64,000 nucleotides of DNA, taken from contig NZ_CABDUX010000002.1 of NCBI RefSeq assembly GCF_901411515.1, positions 806,001 to 870,000 of the forward strand, in the 5' to 3' direction. Each line of letters begins with the position of its first letter. Positions within the stretch are counted from its first letter, which is position 1. Below are positions 27,298 through 35,270 of this stretch, piece by piece. The DNA comes from Raoultibacter phocaeensis. Lineage in GTDB: Bacteria > Actinomycetota > Coriobacteriia > Coriobacteriales > Eggerthellaceae. The notes beneath the pieces are model-generated. The model saw only the letters and a program-made list of their open reading frames with translations, was not told the DNA's origin and did not search any database. The position numbers and the translations under genes are program-made.

Positions 27298-29001
27298 CTA
27301 CAGCGAAAGCCCCATCGCCACCGAGGCGAAGGCGATGAGCACGCCCACGATCGATTCGCCCCCGAGCAGGCCCGACGCTACGACGAGCCCCGTTTCGCCT
27401 TGGGCCTTCTCCCGCGCGGCCGCCTCGTCGGGCGAGAGCTTCGCGCGGCGGCGTTTGCAGACAGCATCGTAGCCCACCTTCGCCATCGCGCCCAAAAACG
27501 CGGTGAGCGACATGTAGAAGGGCAGGTAGATGCCCAGCCCGAGCATCATGACGGGCAGGCCGAGCATATACAGCGCGCATCCGGCGACAAGACCTGTGGC
27601 GAAGGCCGGAACCGATGGGATGCCGCTCACCATGGTGGCCACCACGTTCGCCTGGGCGGCCACGAACGCGCCTTCGATGCCGAACGCGTCGGCGCCGTAG
27701 GCGGTCACGAGGACCACCATCACGGCGACCGCCACGAGCGCGCCGAGCACGCCGCCGATGGCCTGCCCGATCCACTGCGCCTTCGGATCGGTGCCGAGCA
27801 CATGCCCCGCCTTGAAGTCGTTCATCACGTCGCCCGCAAGGCCGCACGCCACCGCGATGATGCCTGCGACGAAGAAGAGCTGCACCTGCGCCACGTTGGA
27901 TGCGGCGGCCACGATCAGAAGCACGATGAGGCCGAATATCTCCATCGGATCGATGCCGGTCTGCCCGACGCTCTGCGCGCTCATGGCGCAGGTCACCCAT
28001 GCGAGCAGCACGACGATGACGCTTGCGAGCGGGTCGAGCGAAAGGCCGATCGAGACGATGAGCGCCACGGCGGCCACGGCCAGCGCCGCGAGTCCGGCGG
28101 TGAGTCGCATGCGGCGCTTGTTCGGCTGCACGCCCTCGTGCACGACGGGTGCGGCGACGAGGCGAAACGTCGATGACGCGGCGCCCGCTTTGAGCATGCG
28201 GGCGGCCTTCGGCAGGATGTTCTTGAGGATGACGCCCACGCCGCAGCCCATCATCACGCCCATGCCGGCACTCGAGGTGATGCCCTGTCCGGTCGCTGTG
28301 TCCCAGAAACCGAGCGCCGATCCGCCCACGATGATGCCGAAGTTGCCGATGAGCGCCCCTAAGAACCACACGGACACCGCAACGGTTCCCACCAAGAACC
28401 CGACCGCGAGCAGCATGGGGGAGAGGTAGACGCCGAACGCGACGCCCGGGATGGCCGCATTGCCGAACAGCATGGCGGGGATCGCGCCGAACCAATCGCG
28501 CAGCGCGCAGAACGCGCCCGCAAGGCCCATCGAGCCGAAGAGCTTCGCGCCCGTTTTCCCGCCCGTATCGCCCGCGATGAGCGTTTGGGCGGCGGCTTCG
28601 CCGATGGGGAACTCGAGCGCTGCGTCCTCGATGAAGTGCTTGCGGATGGCCGCGGTGCACACGAGCCCGAGGATCACGCCCGCAAGCGCCACGATGAGCA
28701 TCTGCCACCAGTCGACGACGGGGGCCTTGTTGATGATCCAGATGCCCGGGATGGTGAAGGCGAGGCCGCCCGCAACCATCGCGCCCGCCGACATGATGGT
28801 GTGCGTGACGTTCGCCTCGTTGAGGTTGGTTTTGCCGAGCGCCTTGAGGAAGAACAGGGAAATGATTGCGGCGAAGATGATGGGCCAGGGAAGCGCCCCC
28901 ATCTTGAGGGCCGTGTAGGCCGATGCAGCCGTGATGATTGCGCAGCCGATGCATCCGATGACGATGCCGCGCACGGTCAACTGACCTTTCGCAGGGTTCA
29001 T
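27298..29001 (-). CDS. OPT family oligopeptide/metal-chelate transporter
   Basis: The 567-aa membrane protein has about 14 helices and OPT-type features such as SAYTALKMGALPWPI near residue 25-40, NLNEANVTHTIMSAG near 60, and LEFPIGEAAAQTLIAG near 135. OPT carriers import peptides or metal chelates by cation symport. ATG at 29001 follows AAAGGAGC. Near the C-terminus the cytoplasmic segment RRRAKLSPDEAAAREK is encoded by the 43-bp sequence duplicated at 25763. The gene is divergent from coaX with about 130 bp between them. Substrate is not predictable. Confidence 0.88.
   Translation of the reverse strand: MNPAKGQLTVRGIVIGCIGCAIITAASAYTALKMGALPWPIIFAAIISLFFLKALGKTNLNEANVTHTIMSAGAMVAGGLAFTIPGIWIINKAPVVDWWQMLIVALAGVILGLVCTAAIRKHFIEDAALEFPIGEAAAQTLIAGDTGGKTGAKLFGSMGLAGAFCALRDWFGAIPAMLFGNAAIPGVAFGVYLSPMLLAVGFLVGTVAVSVWFLGALIGNFGIIVGGSALGFWDTATGQGITSSAGMGVMMGCGVGVILKNILPKAARMLKAGAASSTFRLVAAPVVHEGVQPNKRRMRLTAGLAALAVAAVALIVSIGLSLDPLASVIVVLLAWVTCAMSAQSVGQTGIDPMEIFGLIVLLIVAAASNVAQVQLFFVAGIIAVACGLAGDVMNDFKAGHVLGTDPKAQWIGQAIGGVLGALVAVAVMVVLVTAYGADAFGIEGAFVAAQANVVATMVSGIPSVPAFATGLVAGCALYMLGLPVMMLGLGIYLPFYMSLTAFLGAMAKVGYDAVCKRRRAKLSPDEAAAREKAQGETGLVVASGLLGGESIVGVLIAFASVAMGLSL
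27409..27451. repeat. 43-bp exact direct repeat, copy 2 (inside the OPT gene)
   Basis: It is identical to 25763-25805. This copy is in frame within the OPT coding sequence, encoding the charged cytoplasmic loop, and so is likely the parent copy. Confidence 0.8.
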
Positions 29002-29131
29002 GCGTGCTCCTTTGAGTATATCCGCTTCCTCGAGGAAGTCGGGTTACCAGACGGACTCGTACAGTATAATCGCCCTAACGCGCGATTGCACGGGGCAATT
29101 GCGCAGACGTGAGGAAGTACGGACGGTGCGT

Positions 29132-30025
29132 ATGATGAAGGCAAGCGAAGGCGGGCGGGGCGATACCGGGCGGTCGGACGAGCGGGCGGTCGTGCTCGCG
29201 GTGGACGTGGGGAACACCGTGACGCGTTTCGGCTTGCTCGCGGGCGGGGAGCTTGCGGCATCGTGGGAATTCACCACGCCGGGCGCGATGACCGCCGACG
29301 AGGCCCGGCTTCACATCGCGAACTTCCTCTTCATGCTCGAGCACGAGGGGCATGCGGGCGACCGAGGGTTCCATGGGCGATCGGCACCTGGCGATGCGGC
29401 TTGTGTCGGCCCCGTCGCTTCGCCCGCCGATGCGATCCTCTCATCGGTCGTGCCCGACTTGACCGACGTGTGGGTGCGCGCACTCTCGATCGAGTGCGGA
29501 CGCAAGCCGTTCGTGGTGGGGCCGGGGCTCAAAACGGGGCTCAAAATGCACTACAACGATCCGTCGGAGGTGGGCTCGGACCGCGTCGCCACGCTGGTTG
29601 CCGCACGCGAGACGTACGGCTACCCGCTCATCGTAGTCGATTTCGGCACGACGACGAACTTCGACGTGCTCGACGCGGACGGCGCGTTCGCGGGCGGCGT
29701 GATCGCGCCGGGCATCGCGCTTGCGGCCCGGGCGCTCGCGCAGGCCGCCGCGCGCCTCCCCGTCATCGAGATCAAGGTGCCTGCGTCGGTGATCGGGAAG
29801 AGCACGCGCGAGGCCATGCAGGCCGGAGTGGTGCTCGGGGAAGTCGCCCGCATCGACGGCCTCGTGGACGCGATCTGGGCCGAACTCGGCTGCACGACGA
29901 AGGTTGTCGCGACAGGTGCCCAGGCGGCGGCCGTCGCCGCGCTTTCGCAGCGGATCGAGAGCGCCGACGAATCGCTCGTGCTGCGCGGCCTCGGGATGCT
30001 GTACGCGCTCAACGCCAAGCGCTGA
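29132..30025 (+). CDS. coaX: Type III pantothenate kinase
   Basis: The 297-aa enzyme phosphorylates pantothenate in CoA synthesis. It has the N-terminal phosphate motif AVDVGNTVTRFG, the DPSEVGSDRVA segment, the DFGTTTNFDVLD motif and GGVIAPGIALAARAL, all typical of CoaX. ATG at 29132 is the first in-frame ATG with conserved sequence soon after; the N-terminal 20 residues (Gly/Arg-rich) are not conserved and a later start is possible. An 18-residue insert around GDRGFHGRSAPGDAACVG makes it longer than the usual ~255 aa. It is divergent from the OPT gene and followed by a hairpin at 30026-30041. Confidence 0.93.
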   Translation: MMKASEGGRGDTGRSDERAVVLAVDVGNTVTRFGLLAGGELAASWEFTTPGAMTADEARLHIANFLFMLEHEGHAGDRGFHGRSAPGDAACVGPVASPADAILSSVVPDLTDVWVRALSIECGRKPFVVGPGLKTGLKMHYNDPSEVGSDRVATLVAARETYGYPLIVVDFGTTTNFDVLDADGAFAGGVIAPGIALAARALAQAAARLPVIEIKVPASVIGKSTREAMQAGVVLGEVARIDGLVDAIWAELGCTTKVVATGAQAAAVAALSQRIESADESLVLRGLGMLYALNAKR

Positions 30026-30390
30026 GCAGGCAGCCGCCTGCGGGATTCGAGGTTGCGCCTCACGGCTTGGCGATAAAGGATTGGTAACCTATGACTGGTC
30101 AATATGGGCACGGTTTGCGAAGTTTTTGGAAGCCGCGCGCTTGGTTGAGAAATCGGGCTGCGAATATGCCCAGCTCACAACCTCGTCCGCTTCGGCGACC
30201 AAAAGTTAGCCACTAGCGACCTTCGCAAATGGTGCCCATATTGACCAGTCGTAGGTTACCTATCGGTGTGGGAGCCCGTGCAGGGCTCGGGCGGCTGCGG
30301 GGGCGAGGCGCACTAACAACCATGCGCCTCCGGCGCGCAACCGAGCCGTACGGGGGTCGGCCGGTGCCGAGGAACGGGGTGGCGAAAGGC
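30026..30390. other. Intergenic region containing palindromic repeat copy 2
   Basis: This 365-bp gap between convergent coaX and the C39-like peptidase gene has no gene. It contains a 6-bp hairpin just after coaX (30026-30041), the 178-bp palindrome (30083-30260) and a GC-rich stretch with small stems (about 30272-30340) near the minus-strand gene's end. Confidence 0.65.
30083..30260. repeat. 178-bp palindromic repeat, copy 2
   Basis: The 40-bp terminal inverted repeats match at 37 of 40 positions; the left end starts GGTAACCTATGACTGGTC and the right end mirrors it. The element has the same length as, and aligns without gaps to, the copy at 10744-10921. The shared core is at 30165-30184. Two positions in the arms differ between copies on both strands of the stem, preserving pairing. 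Confidence 0.88.
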
Positions 30391-31179
30391 CTACCGATCC
30401 GATACGTGCTCGCAGAAATCCCCGTACAGGGAGTACTTCTCGCCCGCGACGATCTCGGCTCCGTCGTAGGGGTCGAGCGCGATGAAGTTCGCGAGATCGA
30501 GCGCATCGGGGTCTTCGACGTCGCGGTATCCGATAAGCGTGATCCAGTGCTCGTTGTAAGCTCCCATGACGTGGATGACCGTCGGCTTTCCCGAAGCGAT
30601 CTGGTCGTAGGCTTCCCTCAGCAGCGCATCGTTCGAGCCGAGCGAGCGAAACGACGAGTTGCCGCCGCCCCATCTGGGCCAGGTGCACATGCCGCATCCG
30701 TAGACCGCGTGGTCGTTCGCGACTCCCTGCACGATCGCATCGCCGTACGCGCACGCGAATCCCGGGCAGCAGATCGTGTGACCGCTTTCAGCCTGGTTGC
30801 CGATGGCGGCGATGAGGGCCGGGTCGTACGCGAGCCGTTCGTCGCGTGCTTCGCGGGCGAGCTTCTCCTGCTCTTGCTCGTAGGCCTGCCTGAGCTCGGC
30901 GAGCGGATCGCTCGTGTCGAGGGAAAACGCCGAGAAGGGGAGCGTCGAGGAAAGCGACTGTACGGCCGCGTGCGCATCGGCGAGTGGCGCGGGCTCGTCC
31001 GGATCGACGGGGCCCGCCGCCTCGTCAGCAGGTGCGATGGCGAGCGCGGCTGGGGGCAGCGCTTCCGATTGCGCGGCGGGTTCGGGTAAGGGGGCTGCGA
31101 AGGCGGGCGCGGCGAACAACGGGTACGCCGCAACGGCGGCAAGGGCGATGGCTGCCCCGAGGTAACGACATTTCAGCAA
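30391..31179 (-). CDS. Secreted C39-like cysteine peptidase domain protein
   Basis: The 262-aa protein has a signal peptide (YLGAAIALAAVAAYPLF, cleaved near AFA-AP), a Pro/Ala/Asp linker, a short helix and a C39_2-like papain-fold domain. Candidate catalytic residues are a Cys in the segment CCPGFACAYGDAI, His in NEHWITLIGY and Asp in ALDPYDG. GCGMCTWPRWGGGNSS resembles C39-type cell-wall or peptide hydrolases. I chose the TTG at 31179 because AGGAAAG precedes it and it begins directly before the signal peptide; the frame is open 43 codons further with no signal peptide at its start. Target is unknown. Confidence 0.72.
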   Translation of the reverse strand: MLKCRYLGAAIALAAVAAYPLFAAPAFAAPLPEPAAQSEALPPAALAIAPADEAAGPVDPDEPAPLADAHAAVQSLSSTLPFSAFSLDTSDPLAELRQAYEQEQEKLAREARDERLAYDPALIAAIGNQAESGHTICCPGFACAYGDAIVQGVANDHAVYGCGMCTWPRWGGGNSSFRSLGSNDALLREAYDQIASGKPTVIHVMGAYNEHWITLIGYRDVEDPDALDLANFIALDPYDGAEIVAGEKYSLYGDFCEHVSDR

Positions 31180-31329
31180 GAGGCTTTCCTGCCTTTCGCG
31201 ACCGGGTAGTGGATAGATGGCTGTGTTTCCGGTCTCAAAACGCGCTCGATGGTACCGCACCTGCGATCTCGAAGCGCACTGATCCGCCATCCTGCAGCGA
31301 AGCGCCACACGTGATGCATGAAACCTTCA

Positions 31330-31351
31330 TAACGGTTCGGTAACGGTTCGG
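31330..31351. promoter_or_regulatory. Two adjacent 11-bp direct repeats
   Basis: TAACGGTTCGG occurs twice head to tail at 31330-31340 and 31341-31351. One helical turn of spacing makes it a plausible dimeric regulator site for one of the flanking divergent genes. The regulator is unknown. Confidence 0.45.
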
Positions 31352-31395
31352 CGGGCTCGGCGGCTGGCGGGTGCTACCGTCTGCGGATTCGGTAG

Positions 31396-31554
31396 GCGGC
31401 CGGTGCAGAGCCCTGCCGCAGACTCCGGCGGCAAGGCATGCGCTCTGCGGCCGGTGCAGGGCCCCTATCGCAGAGCCAGCGGCAAAGCATGCATGCGCTC
31501 TGCGGCCGGTGCGGGCCCCTACCGCAGACCCCGGCGGCAAGGCATGCGGACGCT
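31396..31554. repeat. Three ~51-55 bp tandem repeats with internal hairpins
   Basis: Units start at 31396, 31447 and 31502 with GCGGCCGGTGC and contain GGCGGCAAGGCATGC or a close variant. Each unit junction contains CTGCGG followed about 20-35 nt later by CCGCAG or CGCAG, so each can fold into a stem (for example 31379-31386 with 31416-31423, and 31443-31449 with 31469-31475). Confidence 0.7.
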
Positions 31555-31687
31555 CGCCCGTTCGCTCACGCGTTTTCTCTCTTTCACGTCACCAAGACCT
31601 TCCCTTTGTGGCACAATTTGAAAGATTGGTTCGGGGTAGGGCCCGAACTGCCGCTTGGGCGGTATCGGATAGAAAAGGGGATGACAC

Positions 31688-33103
31688 GTGAGCAAAAACA
31701 AGCCAGTGCCCACCATGGGGGCTCAAGACAGCCCGGATGCCGTGTACGATGCACGCACGCTCGGCGCGCCGAAGATGACCGTATTCGGTTTGCAGCACAT
31801 GTTTGCCATGTTCGGCGCGACGATCCTGGTGCCTACGCTGACCGGCCTTTCCGTTTCAGCTACGCTGCTGTTCGCCGGCGTGGGAACGCTTCTCTTCCAT
31901 TTTCTCTCGAAAGGGAAGGTGCCGGCGTTTCTCGGGTCGTCGTTCGCGTTCATCGCGGGCTATGCCGCCATCGCCCCCAACGGTGAAGTGGACTTGCTGC
32001 CCTACGCCTGCTTAGGCGTTGCCTGCGCAGGCCTTCTCTACCTTGTGCTGTCGGCGCTGTTCCGCGTGTTCGGACCTGCGCGCGTCATGCGCTTCTTCCC
32101 GCCTGTAGTGACCGGTCCCATCGTCATCGCGATCGGGCTCATCCTCGCAAGCTCAGCCATCGGAAACGCGTCGACGAACTGGTTCATCGCCATCGTTGCC
32201 ATTGCGGTTATTGTCGTATGCAACATCTGGGGCAAAGGCATGATCAAGATCATCCCCATCCTGATGGGCGTCGTCATCTCCTACATTGTCGCTGCGGTGG
32301 CGGGCGAGGTCGACTTCACGCCGGTGGCTGAAGCCGCATGGATCGGTGCGCCGTTTTTGTGGGATAATACGGTGTTCTCTCTCTTCGGAGCCGACTTCAA
32401 CGCGGGGCTTGCCATCACGGCCATCATCACCATCATGCCGCTTGCCTTCGCCACTATGATCGAGCACATCGGCGACATGACGGCCATCTCATCGACCGTC
32501 AACCGCAACTACATCGCGGAGCCGGGCCTGCATCGCACGCTTCTGGGCGACGGCCTTGCAACCATACTCGCCTCGCTGTTCGGCGCTCCGGCCAACACCA
32601 CCTACGGCGAGAACACCGGCGTACTCGCGCTCACTCGCGTGTTCGATCCGCGCGTGATCCGCATCGCCGCGCTGTTTGCCATCGTGTTCTCGTTCTGCCC
32701 GAAATTCGCAGCCGTCATCGCAGCCATGCCTGCATGCGTGATTGGCGGCGTGTCGCTTGTGCTTTACGGCATGATATCGGCCGTGGGCATCCGCAACCTC
32801 GTCGAAAACCACGTCGACTTCATGAAGAGCCGCAACGTCATCATCACGGCGCTCATCCTCGTGCTCTCGCTCGGCATCGCGTACAGCGCTGCCGGAGGCA
32901 TCATCATCTTGGTAGGCGGCATCACGATCTCGCTTTCTGGGCTCGCCGTCGGCTCGGTCGTGGGCATCGTCTTGAACATCATTTTGCCGGGCCATGAGGA
33001 TGTGCCGGGCGAAGAGCCGATAGCCCTCGAAGAGTTTGACGATCTCGAGGGGCCGCTGCCGCTCGAGGGATCGTACGAGGGGATTTTGAAACAGAAAGAT
33101 TAG
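31688..33103 (+). CDS. NCS2 family uracil/xanthine permease
   Basis: The 471-aa membrane protein has 14 predicted helices and NCS2 features: FGLQHMFAMFGATILVP near residue 35-50, GSSFAFIAGYAAI, a QSMT-like region replaced by MIEHIGDMTAISSTV, and the substrate motif GAPANTTYGENTGVLALT near 300. It resembles the uracil permease branch more than the purine branch. It imports nucleobases by proton symport. GTG at 31688 follows AAAAGGGG. The gene ends at a strong bidirectional terminator at 33110-33164. Confidence 0.92.
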   Translation: MSKNKPVPTMGAQDSPDAVYDARTLGAPKMTVFGLQHMFAMFGATILVPTLTGLSVSATLLFAGVGTLLFHFLSKGKVPAFLGSSFAFIAGYAAIAPNGEVDLLPYACLGVACAGLLYLVLSALFRVFGPARVMRFFPPVVTGPIVIAIGLILASSAIGNASTNWFIAIVAIAVIVVCNIWGKGMIKIIPILMGVVISYIVAAVAGEVDFTPVAEAAWIGAPFLWDNTVFSLFGADFNAGLAITAIITIMPLAFATMIEHIGDMTAISSTVNRNYIAEPGLHRTLLGDGLATILASLFGAPANTTYGENTGVLALTRVFDPRVIRIAALFAIVFSFCPKFAAVIAAMPACVIGGVSLVLYGMISAVGIRNLVENHVDFMKSRNVIITALILVLSLGIAYSAAGGIIILVGGITISLSGLAVGSVVGIVLNIILPGHEDVPGEEPIALEEFDDLEGPLPLEGSYEGILKQKD

Positions 33104-33109
33104 CGCGCG

Positions 33110-33164
33110 GCCGATGGGCGCGCCGCTCTCGTTCGTGCGTCTCGGTGCACCCATCGGCTTTTTT
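33110..33164. terminator. Bidirectional intrinsic terminator
   Basis: GCCGATGGG (33110-33118) pairs perfectly with CCCATCGGC (33150-33158) and is followed by six T residues on the + strand. It terminates the permease gene and lies immediately downstream of the convergent DUF2268 gene. Confidence 0.85.
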
Positions 33165-33165
33165 G

Positions 33166-34074
33166 CTAGTCCCAAAAACTCTTTGTGGCCTCGAGGATGT
33201 CGGAGGCGGGAAGCACCGTCGCATCCGCGATGTCGGTGCCCGTTTCGATAAGGAACTGTTTGACCAGATGATAGCCGCATGCATATCCGGCGCAGTAGGG
33301 AAGGCCCGCCGTCGGATAGCCTTGGAGCGCGGCTATCTCGTCGCCGTACAGGTAGGCCGAAAGCGCCGCCATCCCCTGGACGCCCAGGGCCTCGCGCAGC
33401 TTCGGCTTGATCGCGTGCCTCAACGTCTCCTCGCTCGTCTTGGTCACCCAAGGGCCCACGTTCTTTTTTCCGAACAGGCTTTCCGCAAAGTTCTCGGCCA
33501 ACCCCTCGCTCACGAGCATCTCGGCTAAGGTGATGTCGTTGGACCATTCGATGAACTGGAAGCGAACGTTGTGGTTCGCTTCGTGGGCGAGCGCTGCGGG
33601 CATGCGTGAAAGCGTGAGGTCGTTCGGGTCGAGCCAGACGAGGATAAAACCGGGAATGCCCCCGTCGCCCGCGTATCCTTCGCTTGCCATGACGGAGGGA
33701 TTTGCGGGGTTCGCAAGCAGTACGGTGAAGCGGTACTCCCAAACGGGCAGCTCAATGCCGCGTTCGGCGAACCGGGACAGCGACCGCTCGACGGCGACTT
33801 GGCACGTGTTCCAAAATCCGTCGTCCGATATGAGCGCAATTTTTTCGAGGAGGCTTTCATCGACTGAGGACGGCGCGAGGATGCCGAGCATATCGCTTGC
33901 CATGACGACGTCGTAGCCGCCCGGTCTCGACGCCTTGACCGGAACGTGATAGCAATCCCATTTCTTCTTGAGTGGAGTCATGAGCTCGTATCGGTAGATG
34001 TCGTCGCGCTTGCTTTCCGGTGCGAGCGCCATGGCACGGTAGGCATCGTCTGACCTGATGGACTGTACGTTCAT
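33166..34074 (-). CDS. DUF2268 family putative zinc metalloprotease
   Basis: The 302-aa protein contains HEANH (an HExxH zinc motif) in a segment reading LAHEANHNVRFQFIEW and a downstream glutamate in LVSEGLAENFAESLFG, the arrangement of DUF2268 putative metallopeptidases. No signal peptide or membrane helix is present, so it is probably cytosolic. I chose ATG at 34074 with GAAAGGA upstream; the frame extends 13 codons further to 34113. Substrate is unknown. It is convergent with the NCS2 permease gene and preceded by a long intergenic region. Confidence 0.8.
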   Translation of the reverse strand: MNVQSIRSDDAYRAMALAPESKRDDIYRYELMTPLKKKWDCYHVPVKASRPGGYDVVMASDMLGILAPSSVDESLLEKIALISDDGFWNTCQVAVERSLSRFAERGIELPVWEYRFTVLLANPANPSVMASEGYAGDGGIPGFILVWLDPNDLTLSRMPAALAHEANHNVRFQFIEWSNDITLAEMLVSEGLAENFAESLFGKKNVGPWVTKTSEETLRHAIKPKLREALGVQGMAALSAYLYGDEIAALQGYPTAGLPYCAGYACGYHLVKQFLIETGTDIADATVLPASDILEATKSFWD

Positions 34075-34257
34075 TGCCGGTATCCTTTCTCGTGAAGCTT
34101 GCTGTGTGCTCATCGTAAACTCTGACGTTGCGTGAGGGTCAAGCCAGGATTCCGCAAGCAGCCGTGGCTTTCTCGGCTACCGACCCAAGACGGCGATCGG
34201 CGATGGGATTGAACTCGCCGATGTCCGAAGGTTTCGTGGGCGACCGAGCCCCACGCC

Positions 34258-34407
34258 AGAAATCGGCCAAATGGATGATTTCTGCCATTGCTGCGCGCGC
34301 CGTTCCGAGCGCTTCGAAGAGCCGTGAACATCGTGCCTGTTCAGACGATCGACAGCGCAGGGCCCGCCGGTTATCCTCGCCAAAGATCATCCATTTGGCC
34401 GATTTCT
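34258..34407. repeat. Palindromic element with 22-bp perfect arms, related to 40163-40333
   Basis: The sequence 34258-34279 (AGAAATCGGCCAAATGG and following bases) is the exact complement of 34386-34407. The interior contains a smaller TGAACA/TGTTCA stem. Its arm aligns with the arm of the element at 40163-40333 through AAATCG, GCCA, TGG, ATGATTT and TGC. Confidence 0.75.
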
Positions 34408-34550
34408 GGTACGCGCACGCCGCCGTCGCCGTTGAGGCAGGGGCAGCTGCCGTTCGGAGCGCTCGAGCACTGGACCGCCATCCGGCGCTCTGCAAGGCTG
34501 TGCCGATCCCGGTTTTTTGGGCGGAAGCGGGGCCGCTGTCCGCCAACCGT

Positions 34551-34642
34551 CGCTACACGACATTTTCTGGGGTCGGTTTTCAAATTAGAAATTTCTGAAC
34601 AGGCTTTATTCAGATTATGAATACCTGAAATGTCGTTTAGCG
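34551..34642. repeat. AT-rich imperfect palindrome
   Basis: CGCTACACGACATTT (34551-34565) is complementary to 34628-34642 with one mismatch. The 62-bp interior is AT-rich and contains further short inverted repeats such as TTCAG and CTGAA. It lies between the palindrome at 34258 and the operator at 34689. Function is unknown. Confidence 0.5.
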
Positions 34643-34688
34643 GACCTTGACGGACATCGCGCGATCGACGTTCGTATTAAAAGTTAGA

Positions 34689-34702
34689 TTTAGTTAACTT
34701 AT
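34689..34702 (+). promoter_or_regulatory. AT-rich operator-like palindrome, site 1
   Basis: TTTAGTTAACTTAT lies about 40 bp upstream of the ATG at 34743 and overlaps a possible -10 (TATGAT at 34700-34705). The same 14 bases occur in inverted orientation at 35271-35284, in front of the next transcription unit. The shape resembles DtxR/MntR-type metalloregulator boxes; that assignment is inference. Confidence 0.55.
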
Positions 34703-34742
34703 GATATCATAGTTGGCGGCAATACGACGAAAGGCGGTTTCT

Positions 34743-35228
34743 ATGGTGGTTGGCGTGCGCAAGTCGCTTGAAGAAGGCCGGGTTTACACCTACGACGCTT
34801 TGCGCGATCGGTTCGGGCTTACGGGCGGGGATTTCGAGCGAATACTCGATCTTCTCGTCGAACGCGATTGTTTGAAGCCCATGGTTTTCGATTGTTCGGC
34901 GCGCGCCGACCGAGCCGCATTCGTGTACGCATCGCGTGAAAACCATCTCAGATGGAAGGCGGCCCATCGCTCGACTGATCGGCATTTGCCTGCCTGCCGG
35001 CGTATGCGATTGCGGCATACCGAATTTATTGAGAGGTTGCTGCGGGGCTACGCAACGCGCGTGGAGGATGGAGCGCCGCTTTCGGGCGTCGGCCGTCGGG
35101 CGTCGGACGACGGCGAATCGTCACCGCCCGCGCCATCAAACGGAAGCTCGGCGGACGCGAGGCGGCTGCGGCGGGGTAAAGCGATGCGGACCGCCTCGCC
35201 TCGGCGGCCCTCGTCGTTAATAAATTAA
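34743..35228 (+). CDS. Small winged-helix-like protein of unknown function
   Basis: The 161-aa protein has an N-terminal ~65-residue segment (KSLEEGRVYTYDALRDRFGLT, FERILDLLVERDCLKPM) that looks like a winged-helix domain, perhaps similar to FeoC. The C-terminal half is basic and Ser/Pro-rich and likely disordered. ATG at 34743 follows GAAAGGCGG; an upstream TTG at 34713 is less likely. It shares a 14-bp operator-like motif with the DUF454/ABC exporter unit immediately downstream, suggesting common regulation, possibly by a metal. I do not recognise a family with confidence. Confidence 0.55.
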   Translation: MVVGVRKSLEEGRVYTYDALRDRFGLTGGDFERILDLLVERDCLKPMVFDCSARADRAAFVYASRENHLRWKAAHRSTDRHLPACRRMRLRHTEFIERLLRGYATRVEDGAPLSGVGRRASDDGESSPPAPSNGSSADARRLRRGKAMRTASPRRPSSLIN

Positions 35229-35234
35229 CTACGG

Positions 35235-35263
35235 TTTACATTTTGCATGGATTTCGGTACTAT
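35235..35263 (+). promoter_or_regulatory. Sigma-70 promoter of the DUF454-ABC exporter unit
   Basis: TTTACA (35235-35240) and TACTAT (35258-35263) are spaced by exactly 17 bp. The operator-like site at 35271-35284 falls at the expected transcription start, ideal for repression. Confidence 0.7.
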
Positions 35264-35270
35264 GTACGGT

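Larger units (their letters stand above)
31180..31687. other. Divergent intergenic region with hairpin-forming tandem repeats upstream of the NCS2 permease
   Basis: No gene is supported in this 508-bp gap. It contains two 11-bp direct repeats TAACGGTTCGG (31330-31340, 31341-31351) and three 51-55 bp tandem units (31396-31554). An AT-richer stretch around 31600-31625 may hold the permease promoter. Confidence 0.6.
34075..34742. other. 668-bp intergenic region with palindromes and a probable operator
   Basis: No gene is supported. In order it holds a 150-bp palindromic element (34258-34407), a second smaller AT-rich palindrome (34551-34642), and an AT-rich operator-like sequence (34689-34702) just upstream of the small gene at 34743. 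Short open frames here are products of the palindromes. Confidence 0.65.

Noticed and set aside
31396-31554. Possible CRISPR-like array
   Set aside because: Units are contiguous with no unique spacers, vary in length, have only three copies, and no cas genes are nearby.
31600-31618. A TGGCAC sequence upstream of the uracil permease considered as a third sigma-54 promoter
   Set aside because: No GC dinucleotide occurs 10 bp after the GG, so the -12 element is missing.
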